Positions 31,601 to 39,900 are shown, counted from the stretch's first letter. The stretch is 64,000 nucleotides of DNA from Syngnathus acus (GCF_901709675.1 NC_051095.1:13531456-13595455), one strand, 5' to 3'. The notes: generated by a model from the sequence alone, not told the origin. Numbers and translations are program-made.

Positions 31601-34512
31601 CTTGTTGCTGAGGCTGTCACAAATGATATCTGAGTTGATGGAGGTATTGAAAATCAGATTTAAACCTTTCCACGGTTAATGTCTCTCTTCATCCCTTCGT
31701 ATTTTTTTTTTTTTAAACTCCTGATTACCGTGCAGTATTTCCTGAAATGGTAAACAAATAGATACAGGGGCCCGATTTAATCTCTGGGCGCATCATCTAC
31801 CTGGAGATCTTGTGCGGGTCAAATTTGACCACTTTTAAAATTTAGGTGCAATACAAATACGTGAAATATCATTTGTTCATCGGCAATATTGATTAATGTT
31901 CCTTGCTTGAAATAGATCAAACTGTCTGTGTTAGCACCGCATTTGCAAAAGTTCCTATATATATTTATATATAGGAACATAAGTACTACAGAGGTCAATG
32001 GGGTGCCTTGTCACAGGTGCGTTCCCTGGGAGATAAAAATAGCAAACCCTTGACAAGAAAATGCGAATTAGTAGGTGCTGATGAAGTCAACACTTTGCAG
32101 TCTTTGTCAACTCAACCTGTGAAAGGTAATGTGGCGGCGCCACACGAATTCTGCGGAGCACTGCTGCTTTCCAATCCCCCAAATGATTTTCAACTCACAC
32201 TGAAATGCACTCGCTCGCAAGTGAGCGGAAATGTTCGCCGAGCTCGACGTGGCAAATGAGAGCAGCTCTCTTGGGCCTGCTGCCTAGAAAAGATACAGAG
32301 AGAGTCTCTGAGTTGTTTGGCCATGTCAGAAGGTTCTATGAGTTAATGAGGCCGATGTGGAGATGCAGGTGCAGGGCAGCGGCTTAGAGAGAATACTGAT
32401 GCTTTTTGCTTTTTCTGTCAATCCTTTGCCAGGAAAGTCAAAACTCAGGCCACGTCCTCATGAATATTGGTTATTTGAAAACACTTAATGCAAAAATACT
32501 GTGCCCCAAATAGTTGTTAAGTTCATCAGCCATTTAAGATAAGCAAATGCCTCCCTCAAACTGATGCAAAAACAGTTAGGACATCCAGAGGTGCTGCAGT
32601 TCAAGCAGACTTCTGAGCCAACTGAACTACTAAACTTGTTGGCGAACCAGAGCTGCAATACCTATGTAAACATTCCAAGACAAATTAAAGTGACTTCAAA
32701 GCCAAACGTCCTTTGGCAATGTACTCATCATTCAATACGTATCGTACATAAACAGTTACATAAAAATGAATAAATATTTTTGAAGATGCCTGGCAAATAC
32801 CAAAGATAATACGAGTGACGTTTCAATGAGGATATTGTGTGCTATTGTGTCTCGTGCAACAGGGAATGCCCTAAAGGCGTTTGGGAGTGAATCTAACAAG
32901 CAGCCAACGGTGTGCCAGTCCAATACCTTAAGCCCCACCCACCGCAGCAGAGAAAACAGGAGCAGTACTTCCCCACCGGAAAGCATAATAACAAGGGGGT
33001 ACATACTGGATACAAAAATACCCACACAGGTACATTCTTCTCTGCTTGTTGTCAATCACTTTTGTTTGGTTCCTTGTTTTGGTGTTATATAGGTACAATC
33101 AAGCCCTCCATTATTGCAGTTCTGCATTTTCAAATTTGCCTATTCTAAGATTTGTTTGAACCTGTTCTGTCACAGAAAACCTTTTTTTTCTAATAACAGT
33201 ATTGCCTTGGGACGAGCTGGTGGCGTCTTAGTGCCAAGAAATAAATCTGAAGTGAGTTGGCAAGTGTTTGCGCACAGTCCGAATGTGGTTTTAAAATGAC
33301 GTCACAGTTCCTTACTGCTCAGGTAACAACCAATTGTGGCTCAGCTTAAAAATATCACATGACCAAACACATGAGCAACTGTGATGGCATTTTCGGTTCA
33401 CAACAAAATGGATAAAAATAGGTTCATCTTAATTCATAGTCCACATATTCAATAATAATTGAAGTAGCATGTTCAGTGACTAGTGCAGCAAATCCATTTG
33501 ATCGGTATCGGTGGATCTCACTCATGGATGATCAGAATGAACAGCCTAAAACTCAGATCGAAACACCGTTAGGTTTTGAGGAATGGAGGACACAAGTTCA
33601 GGGAGGCAAGGAAGCGAGAACGGGGTTCACTAAAAAAAAAGTTTTAGTTTCAAGGATAAAACAGCGCACTATTGGTCATTGAAAAACTCAAGAAACAGGA
33701 GAACAAAACAGGCAACAAAGAATCAAAATAAACACTCGCAAAACAGACTTGGACGTGGCTTGGAGAGCATAAAGTAACAAGGACAGCACAAAGCACATTC
33801 CATGACTCACAGGTTAAAGGACTATGACCCAACCGAGACTGAACAGAACGGAGGAAACTAAATACAAACAAATTGACGAAACACCGAGGAACACCTGGAC
33901 AAGACACAAGTGGCTGAGGGAGCTGACATATGAACATTTTTGGAATGAGAAAAATGCAAGTGCTCCTCACGTGAATATTTGGAATATGGCAAAAGTGAAA
34001 TAAAGTGAATTGGATGAATTATGTGGAAGTAGTAGCAGGACAAAAAAGTGAGGAGAATAAAATAGAAGAAGAAGAATAGAGTTAATGGTGTAGAATAACA
34101 TAAGTATGAAGACCTTCACACTAATTAATATCACACTCGGTCTTCTTTGTCCGAAAACAACAGAAAATAATTGAGAAGCACTGCATTACGAGTACCGTTC
34201 TGTGGTAGCAACAGAAAAAAGACGAAGCAGAAGCAAAATACACTTGTGAAGACAATTCTGACCTCATGCTGACATTTGATGGTTTGAACTGCTAACGTTT
34301 GAGACCTATGTTTCCAGAAGAAGCTCAACTTTGGAGTCTACGTTGTAATTAATTCTGTCTTCCTCCCAACCCAGGCCATGGGAAATGAACTCCTGGTGGA
34401 CCAGTCCAGCCTGCCGTCCAGCAGCCTCCCAAATGCAGCGACCCCTCTCGGGCTCCTGCATCCCGTTGCCATCAGCCTTCTGTTGTTTCGCTTGCTCGAC
34501 AGTGGACACTAA
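791..34512 (+). CDS. gfra4: GDNF family receptor alpha, gfra4-type (8 coding exons)
   Basis: This gene encodes a GPI-anchored co-receptor that binds a GDNF-family ligand and presents it to the RET tyrosine kinase (family knowledge). Coding exons are 791-833, 27384-27659, 27979-28059, 28519-28864, 30180-30289, 30868-31002, 32863-33029 and 34375-34512. The lengths sum to 1296 nt, giving 431 residues plus stop, with all junction phases matching. Residues 1-22 are a signal peptide. Cysteine-rich domain D1 lies in exon 2 (about residues 26-106), D2 mainly in exon 4, D3 in exons 5-7, and a hydrophobic GPI-attachment tail in exon 8. Landmarks include [29 protein letters not shown] and NYVDN. Sequons are NGS (exon 2), NAT (exon 6) and NRS (exon 7). 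The 431-residue length and retained D1 resemble non-mammalian GFRA4; linkage to slc4a11 also supports GFRA4 over GFRA1 or GFRA2. The 'a' or 'b' fish paralogue cannot be decided. Confidence 0.9.
834..1461. other. start of gfra4 intron 1, no feature seen
   Basis: AT-rich intronic sequence with short homopolymers. No exon, RNA gene or recognisable repeat was found before the hAT target duplication at 1462. Confidence 0.4.
1646..3010. mobile_element. TA-flanked DNA element nested in the hAT (Tc1/mariner or pogo-like)
   Basis: Left end CAGTCAAACCTTGGTTTTTGA and the reverse complement of the right end, GAGTCAAACCTCGGTTTTCGA, form terminal inverted repeats. The flanking dinucleotide is TA on both sides, which fits Tc1/mariner/pogo-type insertion. 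The interior is not coding: it consists of a 539-bp tandem duplication. Superfamily assignment is inferred from the TA target only. Confidence 0.65.
1692..2769 (+). repeat. 539-bp tandem duplication with internal ~190-bp subunits
   Basis: Positions 1692-2230 and 2231-2769 are near-identical copies in direct orientation, ending in the same GTCGCAT motif. Each copy contains two related subunits with GCGCAACTGCAGCGCACCG, CATTATTGTGACAGAG and AAAGTCCTGATGTA, so four related subunits occur in a 2+2 pattern. The copies differ at only a few positions, which indicates a recent duplication. Confidence 0.9.
3146..3261 (-). repeat. degenerate SINE-like 3' end
   Basis: On the minus strand this matches the 3' half of the fish SINE-like family seen in full at 55214-55576: an ATCCATCCATTTTC start, then motifs related to CTGGAGC..CCAGC and a changed ACAGGGCACAC block. 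It directly abuts the hAT target duplication. Heavily diverged. Confidence 0.45.
3262..4149. other. intron 1 sequence, no feature seen
   Basis: No repeat, exon or RNA gene recognised. Short open frames here have no domain signature. Confidence 0.35.
4150..4665 (+). mobile_element. 5'-truncated, decayed non-LTR LINE (ORF2 C-terminus and 3' UTR)
   Basis: Translating + strand from about 4163 gives [11 protein letters not shown], then a block with [20 protein letters not shown], a stop codon, and after it [14 protein letters not shown]. This order resembles the C-terminal end of CR1/L2-like LINE polyproteins (LNGLAPxYL, SSDQxLL, RGxxAFSVAAPxLWN). The in-frame stop shows it is dead. The end at CCTGGGGACAATAAAGATC has the AATAAA-type tail usual for such elements. 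Confidence 0.7.
4666..9154. other. intron 1 sequence, mostly unique
   Basis: Apart from a degenerate SINE-like fragment at 5048-5170 (CGGCGACCAG, GGATAAGCGC, GGATGAGTGGATGG) nothing recognisable was found. Several short open frames lack any domain pattern. Poly-A/T tracts occur near 7650 and 8581. Conserved enhancers could lie here but would need alignment to other fish. Confidence 0.35.
5048..5170 (+). repeat. degenerate SINE-like 3' end
   Basis: The motifs CGGCGACCAGTCAAGGGTGT, CACCGCCTA, CAGGATAAGCGC and a terminal GGATG repeat match the 3' half of the SINE-like family present in full at 55214-55576. The 5' half is absent. Confidence 0.6.
9155..9300 (-). repeat. degenerate SINE-like copy, minus strand
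   Basis: In reverse orientation the motifs CCAGCTGACTTTGGG, CAATCACAGGG, AGACAAACAAC and GATGTGGGAGGAAACCGGAG match the 3' and middle parts of the family seen in full at 55214-55576. Confidence 0.65.
9301..11154. other. intron 1 sequence, nothing recognised
   Basis: No coding, RNA or repeat signature identified other than a poly-A run near 10920. Confidence 0.35.
11155..11580 (+). repeat. diverged dispersed repeat, copy A
   Basis: This stretch shares CCCATTGAAATGAATG and GTGTTGCTGCACCATCT, in the same order and orientation, with a second copy at about 15010-15670. The left end GATGCCTTGGCTTACAAATTG resembles ends of short fish DNA repeats. No coding capacity and no clear terminal repeats, so the class is unknown. 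Confidence 0.4.
11625..13603. other. intron 1 sequence, nothing recognised
   Basis: No supported feature. The open frame on the minus strand at 11595-12083 has no domain signature. GC content rises slightly around 11920-12100, which could reflect a conserved non-coding element, but this cannot be tested from one sequence. Confidence 0.35.
13604..13683. repeat. (AT)n microsatellite
   Basis: An alternating TA tract broken by three AA/TAATA interruptions. It is self-complementary and can extrude hairpins. Confidence 0.95.
13684..15009. other. intron 1 sequence, nothing recognised
   Basis: No exon, RNA gene or clear repeat seen. Confidence 0.35.
15010..15670 (+). repeat. diverged dispersed repeat, copy B, with SINE fragment inside
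   Basis: Shares CCCATTGAAATGAATGGAAG and GTTGCTGCACCATCT with copy A (11155-11580). Between them, 15430-15535 (GGTTGTTGGTCTATGTGTGCC, GGCAACCAGCTTGGGGTGTA) is a fragment of the SINE-like family, so the two repeats overlap in history. Class unknown. Confidence 0.4.
15711..18678. other. intron 1 sequence, nothing recognised
   Basis: Two overlapping open frames at 16061-16429 lack any domain signature. No repeats or RNA genes were identified. Confidence 0.35.
18679..19523. mobile_element. hAT element with 8-bp target duplication, chimeric interior
   Basis: The ends CAGTGGTTCCCAAACTTT (from 18687) and the matching TTTGGGAACCACTG (to 19515) are inverted repeats flanked by perfect 8-bp direct repeats GTCTAGTG (18679-18686, 19516-19523). 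This is a clear hAT insertion. From about 18764 to 19189 the interior is nearly the same as the separate hAT at 35796-36350, including its right end GGTTGGGGACCACTG, but that second element's left end is missing. No transposase frame. GC-rich CCGCCCC tracts occur near the right end. Confidence 0.92.
19600..20063 (+). repeat. dispersed repeat with GAT-rich 3' tail (LINE-like end)
   Basis: The stretch contains TGTCAGGAAGGGCATCCGGC and ends in ACATGGACTTTAAACCGATGATGATGA. I recall this combination from dispersed repeats in teleost genomes; the short GAT tail is what a non-LTR 3' end often looks like. No intact coding frame. It abuts the right end of the hAT at 18687-19515. Confidence 0.5.
20064..25319. 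other. intron 1 sequence with small repeat remnants
   Basis: Mostly unrecognised. Remnants include a poly-G run at 21447-21462, a stretch at about 21978-22240 with the fish-repeat phrase GTCTACACACCCCTGTTAAAAT, a Tc1-like phrase GACAAAAGTATTTGGACACC at 23063, an (ATCC)-rich patch following it, and a degenerate SINE-like 3' end at 24540-24685. No exons supported. Confidence 0.4.
24540..24685 (+). repeat. degenerate SINE-like 3' end
   Basis: TGCCCTGTAATTGGTTGGC, CTCCAGCTCACCC, AATAGGATAAGCG and AAATGGATGGATG occur in the order found at the 3' end of the full copy at 55214-55576. Confidence 0.7.
25320..27085 (+). mobile_element. 5'-truncated non-LTR retrotransposon (CR1/L2/Rex1-like LINE)
   Basis: Homology starts abruptly inside the polymerase ORF ([13 protein letters not shown] at about 25332) and runs through an intact reverse transcriptase frame to a stop at 26823-26825, then a 260-bp 3' UTR ending in CAATAAAGCTGACTTTGACTTTGAC. 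The last bases repeat TTTGAC, typical of LINE tails that end in short repeats. The endonuclease and 5' end are missing. It sits about 300 bp upstream of gfra4 exon 2, in the same orientation as the gene. Confidence 0.9.
25449..26825 (+). CDS. LINE reverse transcriptase fragment, frame intact
   Basis: This frame encodes the reverse transcriptase part of a LINE ORF2 and its C-terminal region. Motifs in order: [13 protein letters not shown] (RT0/1), [23 protein letters not shown] (motif A, catalytic Asp), [15 protein letters not shown] (motif B), [12 protein letters not shown] (motif C, FADD with the catalytic Asp pair), [12 protein letters not shown] (motif D), ARFLGVHIS (motif E), then [16 protein letters not shown] near the C-terminus. 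The first residue is not a true start; coding similarity continues upstream to about 25320. No frameshift or stop is seen over 458 codons, so the insertion is young, but without the endonuclease it cannot mobilise itself. Confidence 0.92.
   Translation: MRRTLAAIDIRKAAGPDNIPGRALKDCAGELTGVFTDIFNTSLQQAIVPSCFKAATIVPVPKKPAPSCFNDYRPVALTPIIMKCFERLVLEHIRSVLPPTIDPFQFAYRAKRSSEDAICSALHSALTHLEGKDSYVRLLFVDFSSAFNTIVPQRLISKLDKLGLSTCLCNWLLDFLCQRPQVVRVGDKISASITLSTGAPQGCVLSPLLFTLLTHDCAATCSGNRIVKFADDTTLVGLITKGDEIQYRLEVDLLTAWCRDNNLLLNVDKTKEIVVDFRKGHAQHLPLTIDGAVVERVSSARFLGVHISEDLSWSTNTASLAKKAQRRLYFLRKLRRAGAPPAVMTTFYRGTIESVLSSCIAVWGGSCTDQDLKALQRIVKTASKTIGASLPSLKDIYTSHLTRKATKIVSDVSHPAHSLFELLPSGRRYRSLRSRTTRLSNSFVLQAVRILNSLPLSA
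27086..27383. other. end of gfra4 intron 1
   Basis: About 300 bp between the LINE tail and exon 2, with a pyrimidine tract TTTCCTCTCCCACAG as acceptor. No other feature. Confidence 0.5.
27384..27659 (+). CDS. gfra4: gfra4 coding exon 2 (domain D1)
   Basis: Acceptor TCTCCCACAG and donor CACG|GTAAAC. The exon encodes [18 protein letters not shown] through [19 protein letters not shown], i.e. residues 15-106, the first cysteine-rich domain. Conserved spacing of cysteines and the TLRQCVAG and [10 protein letters not shown]-like blocks are diagnostic of GFRA1/2/4. It carries the N-glycosylation sequon NGS. Confidence 0.93.
27660..27978. other. gfra4 intron 2
   Basis: GT-AG intron of 319 bp. A decayed SINE-like 3' end (ATCCATCCATTGATTTAC, GGCGCTTGTCCTAATTAAGG) lies in minus orientation at about 27783-27842. 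Confidence 0.6.
27979..28059 (+). CDS. gfra4: gfra4 coding exon 3 (D1-D2 linker), GC donor
   Basis: Acceptor CTCCCTCAG. Encodes [20 protein letters not shown] and then RLASITA, the linker between D1 and D2 (residues 107-133), matching the SPYEP/RLS linker of other GFRAs. The donor is AG|GCAAGT. Using the nearby GT (3 nt further) would break the frame and reach a stop at once, so the GC donor is required. Confidence 0.88.
28060..28518. other. gfra4 intron 3, GC-AG class
   Basis: 459-bp intron starting GCAAGT and ending TATAG. A short TA-repeat at about 28457-28477 lies just before the acceptor region. Nothing else recognised. Confidence 0.75.
28519..28864 (+). CDS. gfra4: gfra4 coding exon 4 (domain D2)
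   Basis: Acceptor TTTCTATAG, donor GCAA|GTTAGT. Encodes D2: [37 protein letters not shown], and [17 protein letters not shown], followed by the start of D3 (residues 134-249). D2 is the ligand-binding domain in this family; the RRRQTIVP block is among the most conserved stretches. Confidence 0.95.
28865..30179. other. gfra4 intron 4
   Basis: GT-AG intron of 1315 bp. No repeat or RNA gene recognised. Confidence 0.7.
30180..30289 (+). CDS. gfra4: gfra4 coding exon 5 (domain D3, first part)
   Basis: Acceptor CTTCTGTAG, donor ATAG|GTAAGT. Encodes [20 protein letters not shown] and then a block ending [10 protein letters not shown], which matches the SRLADF...CLLAYSGLIG segment of other GFRAs (residues 249-286). 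Confidence 0.94.
30290..30867. other. gfra4 intron 5
   Basis: GT-AG intron of 578 bp with no recognisable internal feature. Confidence 0.7.
30868..31002 (+). CDS. gfra4: gfra4 coding exon 6 (domain D3, second part)
   Basis: Acceptor TTCTCTACAG, donor CTCT|GTGAGT. Encodes [20 protein letters not shown] and then a block ending [14 protein letters not shown], matching the TPNYVD..VAPWCSC family block (residues 286-331). NAT is a likely N-glycosylation site. Confidence 0.95.
31003..32862. other. gfra4 intron 6
   Basis: GT-AG intron of 1860 bp. It contains a perfect 13-bp inverted repeat with a 2-nt spacer at 31951-31978 (see findings). Otherwise unrecognised. Confidence 0.7.
31951..31978. repeat. 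perfect short palindrome in intron 6
   Basis: GTTCCTATATATA and its exact complement are separated by TT, giving a 13-bp stem. It is AT-rich in the loop-proximal part; no flanking element boundary was seen. Confidence 0.9.
32863..33029 (+). CDS. gfra4: gfra4 coding exon 7 (end of D3 and stalk)
   Basis: Acceptor GTGCAACAG, donor ACACAG|GTACAT. Encodes [11 protein letters not shown], the NAIQAFGNG equivalent that ends D3, then a Ser/Thr/Pro-rich stalk with sequon NRS (residues 331-386). The stalk is poorly conserved across the family, so exon identity rests on the first dozen residues and on phase. Confidence 0.85.
33030..34374. other. gfra4 intron 7
   Basis: GT-AG intron of 1345 bp. No recognisable repeat or RNA gene. 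Confidence 0.65.
34375..34512 (+). CDS. gfra4: gfra4 coding exon 8 (GPI-anchor signal)
   Basis: Acceptor CCCAACCCAG, phase 0. Encodes 45 residues: a polar, serine-rich part ([12 protein letters not shown]) and a hydrophobic end [16 protein letters not shown] followed by DSGH and stop TAA. Small residues before a hydrophobic C-terminus without a cytoplasmic tail is the GPI-attachment pattern expected for GFRA proteins. The omega site is probably in the Ser/Asn/Ala stretch. Confidence 0.85.
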   Translation, partial: AMGNELLVDQSSLPSSSLPNAATPLGLLHPVAISLLLFRLLDSGH

Positions 34513-35395
34513 AGACTGCGGGGATGCACTCCACGCCTGCTACAAAGAATGGAGACAGTTCACGAATCGTGCAGCTACTCTCGCCTTCTCCTCGACTTAT
34601 ACAGCAATTGCGTTTCTATTTTTGTGTCTAGGTAGTTGGACCCTTAACGGATGCCAATGTGTACATTTGTACGTACAATCGTTGTTGCTGTGATCAAGAC
34701 ATGCCAAAATTGAGCTACAGACAGAATTGAGCTCTCAGCTATCCAGCGACGTCTCTATATGTGTATGTGTGATACGTAGTTAAGGATACCAACAGAAGGT
34801 CTTATTGTGAGTCAGTGTTTGGAGAGTTGCCGGAGCATACAGCCCTTTAACAGCACTCTCCTCAAGTGTCTGCGAGAGGACCATTATTTCTAATCAATAC
34901 TAGGAAAAAAGGGGGTGGGGGCAAGCCGGAGAGACAATAGAGCAACATTTTACTTGGACGTGGCCGACAGATGCCCTGATTCTTCGGTGTCCTGCAGCAG
35001 CGTCCAGCCGAGAGTGCATAAGACAAACCTTGACACCACAATCATGCTCTCCATCGCCGTTTGTCAAACTCTCACTTTATTTCTTAGCTCTGGAACTACA
35101 GTATAAAACATGGCCTTGCTCTTAAAAGGGAATTATCAGCCAATTCTCAAAAGACAATTCCTTTAGACCTCTGGCTGCTATACAAAAAGTAATTGTGAGT
35201 GTAATAACCTTCTTGTTCTCATTGTGCAAGTGGACACTGCAAGGGCGGGCAAAGTGAAAGGGTTGGCTTATGTTACTTACGTGGGCATCATCAATATACA
35301 AACTTGGAAATTTAATGGATGTGAAAAGACTCTATGAAAGTATTTTCTGTTCTGGGAACTAATTTATGTAAATAAAGACATCAATTCCCAGGTTT
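34513..35395 (+). other. gfra4: presumed gfra4 3' UTR with poly(A) signal
   Basis: Downstream of the TAA, non-coding sequence runs to an AATAAA hexamer at 35371-35376, where cleavage would be expected within about 10-30 nt. No splice sites are needed. The UTR end is inferred from the signal alone; earlier or later alternative sites are possible. Confidence 0.55.
35371..35376 (+). terminator. gfra4: AATAAA polyadenylation signal
   Basis: Canonical hexamer about 860 nt after the gfra4 stop codon and about 110 nt before the next transposon. The sequence after it (TCAATTCCCAGGTTTTGTGTT) includes a GT-rich region as expected for a cleavage site. Confidence 0.55.
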
Positions 35396-35485
35396 TGTGT
35401 TTCTTGCAAAGCATCTGAAAATTATTAAACATCCAATGACAAACAAACAAATGTTGCCATTGGAAAGAATGTGAAGTACAAAAGT

Positions 35486-36847
35486 ACCGTAATTTTCGGA
35501 CTATAAGTCGCGTTTGTTTTCATGGTTTGGGTGGGGGGGCGACTTATACTCAGGAGCGACTTATATATGTTTTTTTTCACAAATTTTTACTTGATCATTA
35601 ACACATGACTTACAAGTATAGTTGACCACTTCACATGTTATTTTTAGTATAGTTGATCACTTCACATGCTTTGATATCTTTATCTTGAACATATTCAAAA
35701 CATGAAAAATAGAGAGGAAAAATCAAATAAAGTTATTAACACTTTAAAGCGCCATATCCTCTGGACATGTCCTCTGTCACCAGGATGACATAAAGCAGTG
35801 GTCCCCAACCTTTTTTGCGCCACGGACCGGTTACATGTCAGAAATATTTTCGCGGACCGGCATTTATATAAATAAATAATACATTTATATAAATAAATAA
35901 ATAATACATTTATAATAAATATATAAATACGATGAAATAAAATGATACGACTGACATAAAAACAAGTACAAATGACAAAAATAAAACTCACCATTACGTT
36001 GAATTAGTGGGAGCACTGAGTTTGTTTCTCAGAAACGAGCCGGTCCCATCTAGACGTAATCGGAGACAATGACACCCGAAGTGATTAAGGTTTGTCTTTT
36101 ATTGCAGGATGCTTGGTCTCCATGCGTTGAAGCAGTTTTGAATGCTTCATTGCCTGGTTAGTTAGCCTGTCGCCACATATTAGCTTTGCGGGCTCGACTG
36201 GGGAAACATGTCACGTGACCGGGACGAGTGTCTTGACCTGAATTAATCGATCGTCGATAATTTTTTTTTTTTTCTGTGCGGCTTGGCGGCCCGGTACCAA
36301 GTGACCCACGGACCGGTACCGGTCCGCGGCCCGGTGGTTGGGGACCACTGACATAAAGGACGAGAAATTTGATCGATGGATTTAATGATTTGGAGTGACA
36401 CAAATGGTTTGATAATATTGTTGTTTATGTGATAGTTATTTAAAATATAGTTTATATATCGTTGTATGGGCCTGTGGAATAATTTGAACTGCGGCGCGGC
36501 ACACGGCATTGTTGACAAAGGACGATCGATGGATTTAATGAATTGGAGTGACACAGATGGTTTTATAAACGTGTTATTTATGTAATAGTTTTTTTAAAAT
36601 AACTGAATGTTACGTCAGGCCCGTTCTCAGCTCCTCGTTTGTGTTTGTCACGTTAGCATACCGTATCGTTTAGCCTGTTGTTGCTCGTTCATGTCTGTTC
36701 TTGGTGTTGGATTTTGTCGAATAAATTGCCCCCCAAAATGCGACTTATACTCCGGAGCGACTTATATATGGTTTTTTTCACATTTTTGGGCATTTTATGG
36801 CTGGTGCGACTTATACTCCGGAGCGACTTATAGTCCGAAAATTACGT
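35486..36847. mobile_element. TIR element, family 'ACCGTAATTTTCGGACTATAAGTCGC', copy 1
   Basis: The left end ACCGTAATTTTCGGACTATA and right end TATAGTCCGAAAATTACG are inverted repeats, with subterminal GGAGCGACTTATA motifs repeated next to both ends. About 0.8 kb belongs to the element; the rest is a hAT inserted at 35796-36350. The right half shares long stretches with the left arm of the copy at 42564-44462 (reverse complement), including GATTTTGTCGAATAAATTGC. No transposase is visible and no clean target duplication, so the superfamily is undetermined. Confidence 0.8.
35788..36358. mobile_element. hAT element inserted into TIR element copy 1
   Basis: Ends CAGTGGTCCCCAACC (35796) and GGTTGGGGACCACTG (to 36350) are perfect 15-bp inverted repeats flanked by 8-bp direct repeats ACATAAAG (35788-35795 and 36351-36358). 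555 bp, non-coding. GGACCGG-type subterminal repeats occur at both ends. Its interior matches the chimeric hAT at 18687-19515. Confidence 0.95.
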
Positions 36848-36869
36848 TACACTTTGACATTGAACTTCT

Positions 36870-36916
36870 TAAAAACTATTGAAATATAAAAAGTTTTTAT
36901 ATTTCAATAGTTTTTA
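36870..36916. repeat. perfect 23-bp hairpin with 1-nt loop
   Basis: Positions 36870-36892 are the exact complement of 36894-36916 around a single G at 36893. It begins about 22 bp outside the right end of TIR element copy 1. Sequence is A/T-rich (core ACTATTGAAATAT). Confidence 0.93.
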
Positions 36917-39900
36917 TTAAAAACACATAAGATATATTCTGAATGCTTGCAATCCCAAGTTTTTTTATGGAATGTTCAAAAATGTTCAGTGTGAGCACTT
37001 TTGGTCGCACGATTCAGTTTTTGCAAAACACCCTTTCTGGTCGAGTGAACGCCATAACTGGATCTGAAAAAATCATTTGCATTACAAAAAAAACTTCATA
37101 AATGTGGCTTTCAAATGGTGCCAGTTTCCTCTTCCTACCATTTATATAGTTCTGCAGATATGAGGACTTTTGTTCATTAATTCCCTGTCACCTGTACACT
37201 TTCATAATGTAAAAAAATTACTTTCATGCAAGTACTAAAGGAATAAGCCACTGTAAAATAAAACCCAAAGTAAATCCACTCAGACATAATGACGAGGGAT
37301 CAGGAACGTTTTTGCAACTGTTTGAGTCGTGTTGTTTTCGATATTGTAATCATTCAATAAACACATGTTGGTGTTTCAGGATTTACTCGACATGGCTGTG
37401 ATATCGCAGCGCAGTAAAAAATTGCCACTGATGGATTACATGACCATTTACATGCTAGGTCAAATATATTTGTGTATGCCTGGTGGTTAGGACGTTTGCC
37501 TCACTGTTCTGTGGTTTGATTCTTGGTTTAACTCCTGTGTGGAGTTTGTATGTCCACCCTGTACTTTTGTGGGTTTTCTCCAGCTACTTGCTTGTCAGCT
37601 CTTATTTGGCGACTTCATAAAACGCCTGAAAATCAACAATTTGGTGATAAACTTTATTCCCAAAGATAGTTGACATGAAGAAAGTTTCCGAAGATTGCTT
37701 TTATTTATTTTTTTAGCATGGCAATGATGCCCCTTTTTACAACACGCTATGGAACATAATAAACCAAAGACAGCCTGTGTGAAAATATCATGGAAAATGA
37801 AACGCCAGTGTGTCACTAACAACTGATTTGTGGACATCCTCCATCATCGATCAGTACAACACCGCTCATTACATCACCAATGTTTGGAAACTACGTGTTG
37901 TGCACAGCTAGAGTACGATGCCAGAAAGGTGCAGAGCTGTAAATAATGCTGGTTGTTTCTTTTGAGAGAATCAATAAGTAGGGTAAAAAGGTGTTTTGCA
38001 AGGTAACATGAACATATGTAAAAAGTTTCCCAAAAGTCCAGGATGCAACAGTTACATGCTGCAGCTGATAAAGTCTTGTTTAGTCTTATTTGATGTGGTA
38101 ACAGCAACTGATGCAGTCAAGGGAGTCACTTTGGCCATTCTACTATGACCACCTGTGCCTTAAAGGGACGGCGGGAATAGCTTGGCATAAACGCCAACAA
38201 ACATCCGACTTATTGCCTGCAGAGCGTGATTCCGCAATCGTCATGCTCCCGCAGCTCCTCAAAGAATTGCAGTGCAAGTCGTGCTTTCGGCTCAGACTGT
38301 CAAAAAAAAAAAAACGAATGTCCAGAAATCACCCACCACGAGTGTTGCAAGGAGAAGTGTTGGAATAGCTGATTTGATACTCAAATAATGTCTGATGAGC
38401 TTCTCTTGGGGTTATTTTTCAACATATTAACATCACTTCGCGTTCAAGAATCCGACATGGCCGCCAAGCCTTCCTTTGAGATCAAGGCTCGAGAGCAGAT
38501 ATGGTTCAAACCAGGAATCAGATAACCTGAAGGAATCCTGTGCTTGAGTTCAAGCCTCTCTAGTTCATCCCGGAGAGCAAAGCGAGAGTCACCTTGAATG
38601 AAGAGGAGGCAGAGCTGCTTGCAGCGACAGGTGACTGCGCTGACTGAAATTAGTCTCTCACCTGAATTGATTTAAAATTTCTTCTTTTTCTAAAAAGCCA
38701 GGTTACAGCTCAGGATTTCAAACATCTACAGCCTGCTTACAGTACTTACAGATGCAAAATGGAAACAGAGTGCTGAATTGCTCCCATGCATATTAAGAAG
38801 TATTATTGAGTACTACTTGCAAACTATTCCCACCATGCAAGTGCCACAGCTGCACTGGGCCAAGACCAAGCACAGGTTTCAATGTTTGGCCAAGGTCTGC
38901 AAATGTGAGCTGGTAAGCACACTGGCAGAGAGGATTTTTTTTTCCGTAGCCTGAAATACCACCGTGCGACAGAACTCGAGTCTTCACTTTATTGTCTTAA
39001 TTTCTATTTATTTTTTTGCTTGCAAACTAGAATTGAGAAGCTAAAAATGCTGATTGAAATTGGGACCAAGCAGGGATGTGATTATGTCTAGTCTTGCAGG
39101 CCATTGCCTCTGCGTTGTTTTACTCTGAAATTATTTTATGGAGGGGTTTAGCTGAAAATAACATGTAAATTGAACATCTACTTGCTGTTCTGAAGTGTCC
39201 GTTGTCAGTGAATATAAATTACAGAGCATTTCCTCCTCCTGTGATTTTCCTTTAATTACAATAATGGAGCAACCCTGCAGTTATGTTTTGTAAGTTAGAA
39301 CTGTCCGCAAGGCCATGCATTTGTCTGAATGCCGCTGGTCCTCATTCAAGAAGAGCCTGAGGTAAAGTATCCTTGATGTCATCACTTCAGTATAGATTTA
39401 AAGCCTAAATTCTACCAACCTTATTTGAAGGTATTCTTTACATTTCATAGGTAAAAAAAAAAAAGAAAAAGATATTGAGATTTCCGTTGTCACTGAATAT
39501 TAATCATTTTAGAATGGCCTTCAGAGGAGTTTATAAAACGAGAAATGGCTCTTTAAAGAAAAACATTTCTCAACCTATTTTAATCAAACCCAATTAGGTG
39601 GAACTGTGCGCTAACGAATTAGTTCCATCGAGGCCCAACCTGACAAGAATTCCGGAATTAACGTCTGAAGTTGAGTATTATCTGTGGTTTGGACACCTTT
39701 AATAATAAAAGGACCAGGAATGTATATTCAGATGACCATCTCAAAATATTTGACATTGGTTATTTGCATTTGAGAAGAATATTCTAAAATTGACAAGGGG
39801 AAACCAGAATTCATATAGCTTCTTTCTTTGACTCACCGCCTCTGAAAATATGCAGTTTTTCATGCATTTAAAAACGTCCTCGCTTCTCCTTTCGCCGCCA

